Below are positions 43,319 through 52,351 of a stretch of 64,000 nt of DNA, piece after piece. Numbering within the stretch: the stretch's first letter is position 1; each line of letters begins with the position of its first letter. The translations under genes and the position numbers were made by a program. A model generated the notes under the pieces. That model ran no database searches. It was not told where the DNA came from and saw only the letters and a list, made by a program, of their open reading frames with translations. Source of the DNA: Streptomyces sp. T12 (lineage in GTDB: Bacteria; Actinomycetota; Actinomycetes; Streptomycetales; Streptomycetaceae); the NCBI RefSeq assembly GCF_028736035.1, contig NZ_CP117866.1, positions 1,054,001 to 1,118,000 of the forward strand, read 5' to 3'.

Positions 43319-44647
43319 ATGCGGGATCGCCGACGAAGTCGCCGCCCGGCCGCCCTGCTCGTCGCCGCGGCGCTCGCGTTCGCAACGGCCGCGTGCGGCT
43401 CCGGTTCCGGCGGTGCGGGCAGCGACGACCCGAACACACTGGAGGTGTGGACCCGGAGCAATCCGGACTCCGCCGCCACCTACGAGCGGGTCTTCGCCGC
43501 CTTCACCAAGAAGACCGGCATCAAGATCGACTACCAGCCGGTCGTCAACTTCGACCAGCAGCTGCAGAGCCGGGCGTCCACCAAGGACCTCCCGGACGTC
43601 ATGATCAACGACACCGCGCTGATGGGCAGCTACCAGGGCCAGGGCCTCCTCAAGCCGATCGACCCCGCCTCGATCGCGGGCCACGACCAGATCACCGACA
43701 AGACCTGGTCCTCCACGGTGGGCATCGACGGCAGGCACTACGGCATCCCGTACTCCCGTCAGGCCCAGACCCTGATGATCCGCAAGGACTGGCTGCGCAA
43801 ACTCGGTCTGAAGGCACCGACGACCTGGCAGGAGATGCTCTCCGTCGCCAAGGCCTTCGCCACCGAGGACCCGGACGGCGACGGCAAGGCCGACACCTAC
43901 GGCATGGTCGTGCCAGGTAGCGCCCAGAACGGCTACGCCGCCTGGTGGGGCGCGAGCTTCCTGTGGCAGGGCGGCGCGCAGATCATCGAGCCGGACGGCA
44001 AGGGCACCTACCGGCCCGCCATGGACTCGGCGGCCGCGGTGCACACCGTGACCTGGATGAAGAACAGCCTCTTCTGCGGTGATAACGGTGTCACCCAGCC
44101 GGGCGCCCTGACCGCCGTCACCTCGACGGCGACCAACTTCCAGGACGGCAACGCCGGGATGTACATGACCGGCCCGTACAACATCGTCACCTTCGACACC
44201 ACGCCCGGCAAGGACAAGTACGAGGTCGTCCCGGCGCCCGCGGGCCCGGCGGGCGCCGATGTGCTGGCCGACGGCGAGAACGTCTACTTCGGCGCCAGGA
44301 CGGGGAAAGCGAAGCAGGAGCAGGCGCTCGCCGCCTTCCTGATCTCCCCCGAGGGCCAGAAGCTCGCCATGACCGGCAAGAACCAGCCCGTAGTCCGCAT
44401 CCCCGTGAACGCCACCCTGGACGCGGCGAAGGTCCGTGACGACGCCCGCTGGAGCGTCGTACAGAAGGCGTACGAGGACGCCTCCCAGCAGTTCCCGAAC
44501 GCGCCGGACTTCGCGCCGATCAAGCAGGACACCGCCGACGCGCTCAACTCGATCTTCACCTACTGCGGCGGTGACGTCCGCTCCCAGCTGGGGGAGCTCA
44601 ACGAGACCCTCGCCGGCGACCTCAAGGACCAGGACCTGTTGAAATGA
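43319..44647 (+). CDS. CUT1 sugar-acid ABC transporter substrate-binding lipoprotein
   Basis: 442 residues. Lipoprotein signal with positively charged start RDRRRSRRP, hydrophobic core and lipobox TAAC (Cys26). The mature part is a type-1 solute-binding protein (NTLEVWTRSNPDSAATYERVFAAFTKKTGIKIDYQ, GIPYSRQAQTLMIRKDWLRKLGLKAPTTWQEML, AAFLISPEGQKLAMTGKNQPVVRIPVN). ATG at 43319 is preceded by GGAGGG; a GTG at 43289 inside the palindrome is rejected. First gene of a five-gene operon; by context the ligand is D-glucarate, galactarate or a precursor. Confidence 0.9.
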   Translation: MRDRRRSRRPAALLVAAALAFATAACGSGSGGAGSDDPNTLEVWTRSNPDSAATYERVFAAFTKKTGIKIDYQPVVNFDQQLQSRASTKDLPDVMINDTALMGSYQGQGLLKPIDPASIAGHDQITDKTWSSTVGIDGRHYGIPYSRQAQTLMIRKDWLRKLGLKAPTTWQEMLSVAKAFATEDPDGDGKADTYGMVVPGSAQNGYAAWWGASFLWQGGAQIIEPDGKGTYRPAMDSAAAVHTVTWMKNSLFCGDNGVTQPGALTAVTSTATNFQDGNAGMYMTGPYNIVTFDTTPGKDKYEVVPAPAGPAGADVLADGENVYFGARTGKAKQEQALAAFLISPEGQKLAMTGKNQPVVRIPVNATLDAAKVRDDARWSVVQKAYEDASQQFPNAPDFAPIKQDTADALNSIFTYCGGDVRSQLGELNETLAGDLKDQDLLK

Positions 44648-45564
44648 CCGCTACCGTGAACACCCCCGCGGCGCGCGGAGGCAGGGTCTTCGGCGTCCTC
44701 GGCAAGAAGGCCGTCGTCCCCTGGCTCTTCCTGGCGCCGGGTCTGCTGCTCGCCCTCGTCTTCAAGTTCTGGCCGATGGCCAAGGGCATCTGGCTCAGCT
44801 TCTTCGACGTGCGGCCCTTCCTCGGCGACCAGTGGATCGGCCTCGACAACTACACCCGGGTCCTGACCGACCACCGCTTCCAGGACGCCATCGGGCACAC
44901 CCTGGTCCTCGGCATCGGCCAGTCGCTCGGCGCCATCCTGCTCGGCTTCGTCCTCGCCCTGCTCCTGGAGGGCCAGGCCCGCTCGCTGAAGATCATCCGG
45001 ACCGCCGTCTTCCTGCCCGCGGTCACCGCGACCGCGGTCGTCGGTGAGCTGTGGCGGCTGATGTACTACCCGACCTCCGACGGCCTCCTCAACAGCGGCC
45101 TGCACCTGCTCGGGCTCGGGCCGGTGCAGTTCCTCGACAACCCCGGCATCGCGCTGTACTCGACGATGGCCATGGGCATCTGGATCTGGGCCCCGTACAA
45201 CATGGTGATCCTCCTCGCCGGCCTCGCGGGCGTGGACCGTTCGCTGTACGAGGCGGCGGCGATGGACGGCGTCTCGCTGTGGCAGCGGCTGCGCCACGTC
45301 ACGCTCCCCGCGATCCGCCCGGCGCTCATGATCGTGCTCACCCTCGCCACGATCCGCGGCTTGCGCGTGTTCACCGAGGTCTACGTCCTCACCGGCGGCG
45401 GCCCGGCCGGGTCCACCGACGTCTGGATGACCCGCGCCTACACCCTGGGCTTCAGCCGCAACGACATCGGCGGCGCCTCGGCGGCCTCGGTCGTGCTGCT
45501 CTGCGTGACGCTGCTCCTCACCGTCACGGTCAACTACCTCCGCAAGAGGGGAGAAACGCGATGA
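44644..45564 (+). CDS. CUT1 ABC transporter permease (MalF-like)
   Basis: 306 residues, six membrane helices, with the EAA motif region EAAAMDGVSLWQRLRHVTLPAIRPA that docks the ATPase. ATG overlaps the binding-protein stop (ATGA). The shared ATPase (MsiK-like) is not encoded here, as usual in Streptomyces. Confidence 0.93.
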   Translation: MTATVNTPAARGGRVFGVLGKKAVVPWLFLAPGLLLALVFKFWPMAKGIWLSFFDVRPFLGDQWIGLDNYTRVLTDHRFQDAIGHTLVLGIGQSLGAILLGFVLALLLEGQARSLKIIRTAVFLPAVTATAVVGELWRLMYYPTSDGLLNSGLHLLGLGPVQFLDNPGIALYSTMAMGIWIWAPYNMVILLAGLAGVDRSLYEAAAMDGVSLWQRLRHVTLPAIRPALMIVLTLATIRGLRVFTEVYVLTGGGPAGSTDVWMTRAYTLGFSRNDIGGASAASVVLLCVTLLLTVTVNYLRKRGETR

Positions 45565-46505
45565 GCGCCCCCGTCATCGACCCCGTCCGGCCGACGGCCC
45601 CCGACACCCCGGCCGGCCGGGGCACCAAGGCACAGCGGACCACCCCGGCCCGCTTCGACACCGCGCTCGGCTGGAACGACAAGCCCTCTCTCGCTTGGGC
45701 CCTGCGCATCCTGCTCTGTCTGATCGCCCTCGCCGTATTCGCGGCGCCGTTCCTGACGATCTTCTCGGGTGCCTTCACCCCCAACCCCAGCGGCTCCTCG
45801 CTGTCGTTCCTGCCGCACGACAGCACGCTGCTGAACTTCGAGGTGGCGGGCGAGCGCGGCATCTGGGACTACCTCGGCAACTCGCTGGTCATCGCGGGCG
45901 GCGGGCTCCTGCTCCAGCTCGTGGTGTGCACCCTGGCCGCGTACGCGCTGGCCCGGCACCGCTTCCGCGGCCAGGCGCTGATCATGATGCTGTTCATGAT
46001 GACGCTGATGCTCCCCGAGGAGGTCATCGCCATCCCCCTGTCGCTGGTCCTCGGTGACGTCCCCGTGGTCCACCTGGACCTCAAGGGCACGGTCTGGGGC
46101 GTCATCCTGCCGCTGGGCGCCTGGGGGTTCTCGGTCATGATGCTGACCGAGTTCATGCGGGACATACCCGACGAGATCGAGGAGGCCGCCCGCCTCGACG
46201 GCGTCGGTGAGCTGAGGATGCTGTGGCAGGTCGTCCTGCCGCTGTGCAAGCCCGCGCTCGGCGTGGCCGGCGTGCTCGGCTTCATCATGATCTGGGACCA
46301 GTACCTGCTGCCGCTGATCGCCGCCAAGGACCCCACCGACTACACGGTCACCGTCGCCCTGTCCATCCTGCGCACCGACCCCGAGGTCGGCTCCGGGGTG
46401 GTGCTGGCCGGTGCGGTCATCGCCCTGATCCCCAGCCTGATCGTCTATCTGCTCCTCCAGCGCTCGCTGGTCTCCGGCATCGCCGCCGGGGCCACCAAGG
46501 GCTGA
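45561..46505 (+). CDS. CUT1 ABC transporter permease (MalG-like)
   Basis: 314 residues, cytosolic N-terminal extension of ~45 residues then six helices; EAA motif EEAARLDGVGELRMLWQVVLPLCKPA. ATG overlaps the previous stop (ATGA); the longer frame starting at 45051 lies inside the MalF-like gene. Confidence 0.93.
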   Translation: MSAPVIDPVRPTAPDTPAGRGTKAQRTTPARFDTALGWNDKPSLAWALRILLCLIALAVFAAPFLTIFSGAFTPNPSGSSLSFLPHDSTLLNFEVAGERGIWDYLGNSLVIAGGGLLLQLVVCTLAAYALARHRFRGQALIMMLFMMTLMLPEEVIAIPLSLVLGDVPVVHLDLKGTVWGVILPLGAWGFSVMMLTEFMRDIPDEIEEAARLDGVGELRMLWQVVLPLCKPALGVAGVLGFIMIWDQYLLPLIAAKDPTDYTVTVALSILRTDPEVGSGVVLAGAVIALIPSLIVYLLLQRSLVSGIAAGATKG

Positions 46506-46532
46506 AACCGACCCCCCACGTTTGAGGGAGAC

Positions 46533-47441
46533 ATGAAGTTCCAAGGAGTGCTGTTCTTCCCGGTGACGCCGTTCGCCGCGGACGGGTCACTGGACGAGGA
46601 ACGGCTCGCCCAGCACATCGACAGCGGCGTCGCGGCCGGTGCGGGCGGCGTGTTCGTCGCCTGCGGCACCGGCGAGTTCCACGCGCTGACGCCCGACGAG
46701 ATCGAGCGGGCCACGCGTGTCGCCGTCGAGACGACCGCCGGACGCGTCCCCGTCCTCGCGGCGGCGGGCGGCCCGCCCCCGGTCGCCTGCGACCAGGCCG
46801 CCCGCGTCGAACGCGCCGGCGCCGACGGCATCCTGCTGCTGCCGCCGTACCTGGTGACGGCGCCGCAGCGGGGCCTGGTGCGGTACGTCGAGGAGGTCAC
46901 CGCCGCGTCCGAGCTGCCGGTGATCTTCTACCAGCGCGGCACCGCCCGCCTCACCGAGGCCACGGCCGCCGAGATCGCCGCCCTGCCCAAGGTCGTCGGT
47001 CTCAAGGACGGCATCGGCGACATCGAGCGGATGCACCGCATCGTCCGGGCCGTACGCGCCGTGCGCGGTGCCGAGGACTTCCAGTTCTTCAACGGCCTGC
47101 CCACCGCCGAGATGACCGCGCCCGCCTATCACGGCATCGGCGTGGACCTCTACTCGTCGGCCGTGTTCGCCTTCGCCCCGGAGATCGCGCTGACCTTCCA
47201 CCGCGCGCTGACCGAAGGCGACGAGGCGACGACCAGCACGCTCCTCGACGAGTTCTACGGTCCCCTGGTCGAACTCCGCGACGAGGTCCCCGGGTACGCC
47301 GTGGCGCTCGTCAAGGCCGGGGTGACCCTGCGCGGCCTGGACGTCGGCGGCGTACGTGCGCCGCTGCTCGACCCCACGCCGGAGCATGTCGCCCGGCTCG
47401 CGCAACTCATCGACCACGGCCTGGAGGCGATCCGCGCATGA
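46533..47441 (+). CDS. kdgD: 5-dehydro-4-deoxyglucarate dehydratase (KdgD-like, DapA family)
   Basis: 302-residue TIM barrel of the DHDPS/NAL superfamily expected to convert 5-keto-4-deoxy-D-glucarate to 2-oxoglutarate semialdehyde with loss of water and CO2. Schiff-base Lys158 (VVGLKDGIGD), Tyr133 (IFYQRG), and substrate loop CGTGEFHAL (family GTTGE position) are visible. GAGGGAG precedes the ATG. Coupled to glucarate dehydratase by an ATGA overlap, which fixes the pathway assignment. No semialdehyde dehydrogenase is adjacent. Confidence 0.85.
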   Translation: MKFQGVLFFPVTPFAADGSLDEERLAQHIDSGVAAGAGGVFVACGTGEFHALTPDEIERATRVAVETTAGRVPVLAAAGGPPPVACDQAARVERAGADGILLLPPYLVTAPQRGLVRYVEEVTAASELPVIFYQRGTARLTEATAAEIAALPKVVGLKDGIGDIERMHRIVRAVRAVRGAEDFQFFNGLPTAEMTAPAYHGIGVDLYSSAVFAFAPEIALTFHRALTEGDEATTSTLLDEFYGPLVELRDEVPGYAVALVKAGVTLRGLDVGGVRAPLLDPTPEHVARLAQLIDHGLEAIRA

Positions 47442-48697
47442 GCACCACCACCGGCACCCGGATCCGCGAGCTGATCGTCACCCCGATCGCCTTCCGCGAC
47501 CCGCCGCTGCTCAACTCGAGCGGCGTCCACGAGCCGCTTGCCCTGCGCCTCATCCTCCAACTCGTCCTGGAGGACGGCACGGTGGGCCTCGGCGAGTCGC
47601 CGGGCGGCACCGCCCGCCTGGAGCGACTTCAGGCGGCCGCGAAGGTGGTCGTCGGCATGGACGTCTTCGACACGACCGCCGTCGCGGCCGCGATCGACGC
47701 CGCCCTGCTGCCCACCGTGCCCAGCTCCCACGAGCGCGGCTGGACCACCTCGGCGGTGGAGGTGGCCTGCCTCGACGCACAGGGCAAACTGCTGGGCCGC
47801 CCGGTGAGCGATCTGCTCGGCGGGAAGGTCCGCGACTCGGTGCCGTTCGCCGCCTACCTCTTCTACAAGTGGGCCGAACACCCCGCCCTCGACGGCCGCC
47901 CGGCGGTCGGCGACGACTGGGGCGAGGCGCTCGACCCCGCCGGGATCGTCGAGCAGGCCCGGCTGATGCAACAGCGCTACGGCTTCCGCTCGTTCAAGCT
48001 CAAGGGCGGTGTCTTCCCACCCGACGAGGAGATCGCCGCGATCAGGGCACTCGCGGAGGCCTTCCCTGGGCAGCCGCTGCGCCTGGACCCCAACACGGCC
48101 TGGACGGTGGAGACTTCGCGGTACGTCGCCCGCGAGCTGGAAGGCGTACTGGAGTACCTGGAGGACCCGACCGCGACCATCCCCGGCATGGCGGAGGTGG
48201 CGAAGGACTCGCCGCTCCCCCTCGCCACCAACATGTGTGTGATCGCCTGGGAACACCTGAAGCCGGGCATCGAGCAGAACGCGATCCAGGTGCTCCTCAC
48301 CGATCACCACTACTGGGGCGGACTGCGCCGCACCCGTGAACTGGCCGCGGTCTGCGAGGCGTTCGGCATCACCCTGTCCATGCACTCCAACTCGCACCTG
48401 GGCATCAGCCTCGCCGCCATGACCCACGTGGGCGCGGCCATCCCCCACCTCGACCACTCCTGCGACACGCACTACCCGTGGAACTCGGCCGACGACGTGA
48501 TCCTCCCCGGTGCGCTTCAGCTGCGCGACGGGGCGGTCGAGGTCCCCACCGGCCCGGGCCTCGGCGTGGAGCTCGACCACGATGCCCTGCACCGGCTGCA
48601 CCGGCTGTACGTCGACTCGGGGGTGCGCTCCCGCGACGACTCCGGGTACATGCGGCGGATCCACCCGGACTACGAACCAGGGCTGCCGCGCTGGTGA
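47438..48697 (+). CDS. gudD: Glucarate dehydratase-type enolase-superfamily enzyme
   Basis: 419 residues matching the GlucD branch: N-terminal capping domain with LILQLVLEDGTVGLGESPGG, catalytic K187-x-K189 (FKLKGG), metal ligands D217-x-N219 region, E242 and N265 (TNMC), and the H316/H320 pair in MHSNSHLGIS. It should dehydrate D-glucarate (and/or L-idarate or galactarate) to 5-keto-4-deoxyglucarate, the substrate of the preceding enzyme. Last gene of the operon; only 11 bases separate it from the convergent hydrolase gene, leaving no separate terminator. Confidence 0.9.
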   Translation: MSTTTGTRIRELIVTPIAFRDPPLLNSSGVHEPLALRLILQLVLEDGTVGLGESPGGTARLERLQAAAKVVVGMDVFDTTAVAAAIDAALLPTVPSSHERGWTTSAVEVACLDAQGKLLGRPVSDLLGGKVRDSVPFAAYLFYKWAEHPALDGRPAVGDDWGEALDPAGIVEQARLMQQRYGFRSFKLKGGVFPPDEEIAAIRALAEAFPGQPLRLDPNTAWTVETSRYVARELEGVLEYLEDPTATIPGMAEVAKDSPLPLATNMCVIAWEHLKPGIEQNAIQVLLTDHHYWGGLRRTRELAAVCEAFGITLSMHSNSHLGISLAAMTHVGAAIPHLDHSCDTHYPWNSADDVILPGALQLRDGAVEVPTGPGLGVELDHDALHRLHRLYVDSGVRSRDDSGYMRRIHPDYEPGLPRW

Positions 48698-48708
48698 CGG
48701 CCGGAGGC

Positions 48709-49464
48709 TTACGGCGACGGCAGGGTGCGGCCCAGCAGATCCAGCAGGGCCGCCCAGTGCCGTTCCGTCGCCTCGGCGTCGTACATCGCGGTGTCCGCCT
48801 GGGTGAAGCCGTGGTGGGCGCCGGGGTAGACCTCGCCGCGATGGCGGACGCCGGCCGCGGTGAGGGCCTTGTCGAGGCGGTCGATCTGCTCGGCCGGGTT
48901 GGTCGAGTCCCGGTCGGCGTGGCCGAAGTAGAGCTCGGCGGTGACGCGGTCGGCGAGCAGGTGAGGGCTGTCCGGGGCGTCCGTCGCGAGGTACGCCCCG
49001 TGGAAGCCGGCCGCGGCCGCCACTCGGTCCGGATGGGTCCCGGCGGTGCGCAGGGCCAGGGCGGCGCCCATGCAGTAGCCGGTGACGCCCACCGGGCCGT
49101 CGGCCGTGAGCGGGGAGTCGGCGAGCCAGTCGAGGTAGACCCCGGCGTCCCGCATGGCCGCCTCGGGGGTGAGCGTCTGCGCGGCCGGGCGCAGGCTCTG
49201 GATGATCTCCGGTCGCTCGGCCGGGTTGATGAACTCGGGCAACTCCACGACGGGCGCCGGGCCGTGGCGGTAGAAGACATTGGGGACCAGGACCGTGTAC
49301 CCGGCCGAGGCGAGCCGGTCCGCCATCCCCTTCAGGTGCGGGCGGAGACCGAAGGCGTCCATGTACATCAGCACCGCCGGGCGCGGGACGTCGCCGTCCG
49401 GACGGGCGAGGTAGGCGTCGGCGGTTCCGTCCGGGGTGGGGACGGCGACGAGTGTTCCCTGCAT
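48709..49464 (-). CDS. Dienelactone hydrolase family protein
   Basis: 251-residue alpha/beta hydrolase. Nucleophile Cys in GVTGYCMGAAL, acid in FGHADRDSTNP and His in PGAHHGFTQAD give the Cys-Asp-His triad of the family, so it should hydrolyse lactones or activated esters. ATG at 49464 lies seven bases after the oxidoreductase stop (operon); the frame starting at 49746 runs inside that gene. Regulated, with its neighbour, by the divergent TetR protein, by inference. Confidence 0.88.
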   Translation of the reverse strand: MQGTLVAVPTPDGTADAYLARPDGDVPRPAVLMYMDAFGLRPHLKGMADRLASAGYTVLVPNVFYRHGPAPVVELPEFINPAERPEIIQSLRPAAQTLTPEAAMRDAGVYLDWLADSPLTADGPVGVTGYCMGAALALRTAGTHPDRVAAAAGFHGAYLATDAPDSPHLLADRVTAELYFGHADRDSTNPAEQIDRLDKALTAAGVRHRGEVYPGAHHGFTQADTAMYDAEATERHWAALLDLLGRTLPSP

Positions 49465-49471
49465 GTCGGCC

Positions 49472-50191
49472 TCAGTTCTCGATGGTCGCGTTGTCGATGA
49501 GTTCCTTGACGCGCTCCGCGGAGACCGGGACGCCCGGCGTCTCGAAGAACCAGCGCTGCGCCTCCTGTTGGCCAAGTCCTTCGGGCCGCGGGGCCATGTA
49601 CGGCTGTACGTAGACCGGCGTGCCGGGCTCGCTGCGCCGGCTGTCGGCGAGCGTCCCGATGTCCACGCAGTCGTAGCCGAGGGTGTCCAGCAGCCGGGCC
49701 ACCTCGGCCTTGGCCCCGGGGTCGTCGCCCGCGACGGGCAGGGCACTGCGGTCGGGGGCGCCGGAGGGCCGGGCGGAGGTTGCCAGCCGCCGGAAGTCGA
49801 TGTTGTTGAACGCCTTCACCACGTGTGAGCGGGCCAGATGCCGCTGGACCAGGGCGCTGGAGGTCAGCTCGCCCGAGTCCAGTGCGGCGACGCGGCCGTC
49901 GCGGTCCGGGTAGTAGTTCATCGTGTCGATCACGGTCTTTGCGGCAAGGGCGGCGACCGGGAGGAGGTCGTAGGCCTTCAGCGGGACGGTCGCCACCACG
50001 AGATCGCCGGCCTGCGCGGCCTCCTCGGGCGTGGCTGCCCGTGCGTGCTCGCCGAGTTCGGCGACGAGGTCGGCCAGGGTCTCGGGGCCGCGCGAGTTGC
50101 TCAGGACGACGTCCAGTCCGGCGGCGACGGCGAGGCGGGCCACCGAGCTGCCGATCATGCCGCTGCCGATGAGTCCGAGGATCTTGGTCAC
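49472..50191 (-). CDS. NADPH/F420-dependent reductase-like oxidoreductase
   Basis: 239 residues. N-terminal Rossmann fold GLIGSGMIGSSVARLAVAAGLDVVLSNSRGPETL is that of the F420:NADP oxidoreductase family; the middle holds AFNNIDFRRLA and ALPVAGDDPGAKAEVARLLDTLGYDCVDIGTL, also typical. The likely GTG start at 50191 has GGAGG ten bases upstream; the upstream frame to 50287 would cross the operator and is rejected. Substrate unknown. Confidence 0.82.
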   Translation of the reverse strand: MTKILGLIGSGMIGSSVARLAVAAGLDVVLSNSRGPETLADLVAELGEHARAATPEEAAQAGDLVVATVPLKAYDLLPVAALAAKTVIDTMNYYPDRDGRVAALDSGELTSSALVQRHLARSHVVKAFNNIDFRRLATSARPSGAPDRSALPVAGDDPGAKAEVARLLDTLGYDCVDIGTLADSRRSEPGTPVYVQPYMAPRPEGLGQQEAQRWFFETPGVPVSAERVKELIDNATIEN

Positions 50192-50233
50192 GGTGTACGT
50201 GCCTCCGTCACTGCGTGAGCGCTGGTGAAGTGG

Positions 50234-50251
50234 AGTTTCGTATGTGAAACT
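50234..50251. promoter_or_regulatory. TetR-type operator candidate AGTTTC-N6-GAAACT
   Basis: Perfect 6-base arms in the 127-base gap between the leftward oxidoreductase/hydrolase pair and the rightward TetR gene; placed to repress both. Confidence 0.55.
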
Positions 50252-50318
50252 GAGTGTCACGTTAGCGATCGAGTGCCGGAACTGCAAGTGAGGGTGGGCG
50301 ACCGGATAGGGTCACGAG

Positions 50319-50912
50319 GTGAGCGCAGCAGCACGTACGAACACGAGAGACATCGCCCGGGCCGCCGTACGGGCCGAACTGGCCCAGGTGGCCTTCGAGT
50401 TGTTCCGGCGCGAGGGCTTCGAGAAGGTCACCCTCGACGACCTGGCCGCGGCGGCCGGAGTGTCCCGCAGCACGTTCCTGCGCTACTTCGGCACCAAGGA
50501 GGACGCCGTCCTCGGCGCCTTCGACGCCCACGGCGACCAGGCCGCCGACGCCCTGCGGGCCCGGCCCGCGAAGGAGGACGAGTGGACGGCGCTGCGGCGC
50601 GCGCTGGACACCGTGATCGAGCGCTACCGCGAGGACCCCGCGCGCGCCCTCGCGACGACCCGGCTCGTGCGGGAGACCCCCGCCCTCTGTGCGCGGCAAC
50701 TGGAGAAGCAGCACGGCTGGCGCCCCGCTCTGGCCCGGGCCCTCGCGGAACGCGCCGGTTCCACGGAGCCGGCGACACTCGCCCAGACCGTGCGGGCCGC
50801 CGCCGCCCTGGACTGCCTGAACGTCGCCCTGGACCACTGGACCGCCTCCGAGGGCGCCCTCGATCTCGTGGACGTCCTGGACGAGGCCTTCGCGGCACTG
50901 GCACACCGGTAG
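50319..50912 (+). CDS. TetR/AcrR family transcriptional regulator
   Basis: 197 residues. N-terminal helix-turn-helix (LAQVAFELFRREGFEKVTLDDLAAAAGVSRSTFLRYFGTKEDAVLGAFDAHG, about residues 21-72) and a helical ligand-binding domain ending LDLVDVLDEAFAALA. GTG start lacks a strong Shine-Dalgarno. Divergent from the oxidoreductase-hydrolase pair, with the palindrome at 50234-50251 between them; probably represses that operon and itself. Followed by the reductase gene after 54 bases. Confidence 0.92.
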   Translation: MSAAARTNTRDIARAAVRAELAQVAFELFRREGFEKVTLDDLAAAAGVSRSTFLRYFGTKEDAVLGAFDAHGDQAADALRARPAKEDEWTALRRALDTVIERYREDPARALATTRLVRETPALCARQLEKQHGWRPALARALAERAGSTEPATLAQTVRAAAALDCLNVALDHWTASEGALDLVDVLDEAFAALAHR

Positions 50913-50966
50913 CCGTCCGACGCCCCATAAGGTGACCCCCGACCGCACGACAGGAGGGGTGAGGGC

Positions 50967-52025
50967 GTGGGCATGGACGGCTCGACAGGCGTGTTGGTGA
51001 CCGGCGGCAGCGGGTTCGTCGGAAGCCATCTGGTCAAGCGGCTTCTGGAGCGCGGGTATCGGGTCCATGCCACCGTGCGCAGCACGGCCGACACGGCGAA
51101 GGTACGGCCCCTGCGGGAGATGCAGGAGGCGCACCCCGGCCAACTGTCCTTGTTCGAGGCGGACTTGCTGACGGAGGGCTCCTTCGACGAGGCGATGACC
51201 GGCTGCCGGGTAGTGTTCCATGTGGCGTCGCCGTTCCGCATGCCGGAGAAGATCAAGGACGGCCGCCGGGACATGGTCGACCCGGCCCTGCTCGGTACGC
51301 GCCATGTGCTGGCGGCCATCGAGCGGACGCCCACGGTCGACAGGCTCGTCCTCACCTCCACCGTGGGCACGATCTTCGGGGACTACGCGGACGTACTCGC
51401 CATGGACGACGCGGTGCTGTCGGAGCGGTACTTCAACACCACCAGCACGGTCGAGAACAACCCCTACCACTACGCCAAGACGCTGGCGGAGCGCGCGGCC
51501 CGGGACGCGGAGGCCGCCCAGGGCCGCTGGCGGATGGTGTCGGTCAACCCCGGCCTGATCCTGGGCCCTTCCCTCACCCCGGCCTCGGAGTCCGGCAGCC
51601 TGTTCCTGCTGGAGGAGCTGTTCAAGGGCTACTTCTTCTACGGCGCACCGGACTTCAGCTTCACCACGGCGGACGTGCGCGAGGTCGCCGACGCGCACAT
51701 CGCGGCAGCGGAGAACCCGGACGCGAAGGGCCGTTACATCGTCGCCGATCGGACCATGACGTCCTTCCACGAGATGTCCCGCATCATCCGGGCCCGGTAC
51801 CCCCGTGACCTCCGCCTCCCGCGCACCGCGCTCCCGCACTGGCCGGTACGCGTCCTCGGCCCGGCCTTCGGGCTGACGCAGGACTACATCCGCAAACACC
51901 TCGGCATCCGCTTCCGGGTGGACAACAGCCGGAGCGTGAACGAACTGGGCATCACCTACCGCCCGATCGAGCAGACGGTCCTGGACCACTACGAGGCGTG
52001 GCGGAGTCAGCGCAGCGCGAAGTGA
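50967..52025 (+). CDS. NAD-dependent epimerase/dihydroflavonol-reductase-like SDR protein
   Basis: 352-residue extended SDR. Rossmann motif VTGGSGFVGSHLVKRLLERGYRVHATVRS (TGxxGFxG), catalytic Tyr-Lys in NNPYHYAKTLAE, and cofactor-site TSTVGTIFGD. Similar to aldehyde/ketone or dihydroflavonol-4-reductase-like enzymes; natural substrate unknown. GTG at 50967 with AGGAGGGG upstream; ATG two codons later is an alternative. Confidence 0.85.
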   Translation: MGMDGSTGVLVTGGSGFVGSHLVKRLLERGYRVHATVRSTADTAKVRPLREMQEAHPGQLSLFEADLLTEGSFDEAMTGCRVVFHVASPFRMPEKIKDGRRDMVDPALLGTRHVLAAIERTPTVDRLVLTSTVGTIFGDYADVLAMDDAVLSERYFNTTSTVENNPYHYAKTLAERAARDAEAAQGRWRMVSVNPGLILGPSLTPASESGSLFLLEELFKGYFFYGAPDFSFTTADVREVADAHIAAAENPDAKGRYIVADRTMTSFHEMSRIIRARYPRDLRLPRTALPHWPVRVLGPAFGLTQDYIRKHLGIRFRVDNSRSVNELGITYRPIEQTVLDHYEAWRSQRSAK

Positions 52026-52092
52026 AACCGGAGGCCCCGCCCCCGAAGCGTCGAAGGTCACAAAAACGTATCGGACATTTCACATGTCAACC

Positions 52093-52122
52093 TTCACGCG
52101 AGGCTCACAAGTTGGCTAGGTT
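52093..52122 (+). promoter_or_regulatory. Candidate promoter of the riboswitch-controlled gene
   Basis: TTCACG (52093-52098) and TAGGTT (52117-52122) are separated by 18 bases and lie upstream of the structured leader, the arrangement expected for a housekeeping-type promoter. Confidence 0.4.
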
Positions 52123-52129
52123 ACGCCTC

Positions 52130-52175
52130 AGGCCGCACGACGACCTCCGGCGAACCCCGCCGGGACGTGCGGCCT
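52130..52175 (+). other. Branched hairpin in the leader, upstream of the riboswitch
   Basis: A 10-bp stem (52130-52139 with 52166-52175) encloses a second 6-bp stem CCGGCG/CGCCGG. It could terminate transcripts from the reductase gene or be an extra leader structure before the c-di-AMP aptamer. Confidence 0.5.
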
Positions 52176-52189
52176 CCGCTGAGTCCGGT

Positions 52190-52328
52190 GCGCCCCCAGG
52201 GGTTCACTGGAGCCGGGGACCCAACCGAAAATCGGGGTGAATCGGCCCAACTGCCTTTCGGGGCAAGGGCCGTAGGGCACACCTTCCGGAACCGTCCGCC
52301 CGAACCCGTCAGCTAACTCGGTAGGCGG
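52190..52328 (+). promoter_or_regulatory. Cyclic-di-AMP riboswitch (ydaO/yuaA type)
   Basis: The leader of the secreted NlpC/P60-like gene contains the ordered blocks of the ydaO aptamer: GCCGGGGACCCA (about 52212-52223), ATCGGGGTGAATCGG (52231-52245), TTTCGGGGCAAGGGC, CACCTTCCGGAACCG and finally CCGAACCCGTCAGCTAAC followed by TCGGTAGGCG (to 52327). The last block is almost invariant among Streptomyces c-di-AMP riboswitches that control cell-wall hydrolases. Binding of c-di-AMP normally turns such genes off. The ribosome site GGAAGGAG is 7 bases after the aptamer. Confidence 0.9.
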
Positions 52329-52351
52329 ATTACGGAAGGAGTACGTCGCCC

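Noticed and set aside
45534..46544. 336-residue minus-strand frame opposite the MalG-like permease
   Set aside because: Gln/Asp/Arg-rich shadow of a membrane protein gene; no supporting signals.
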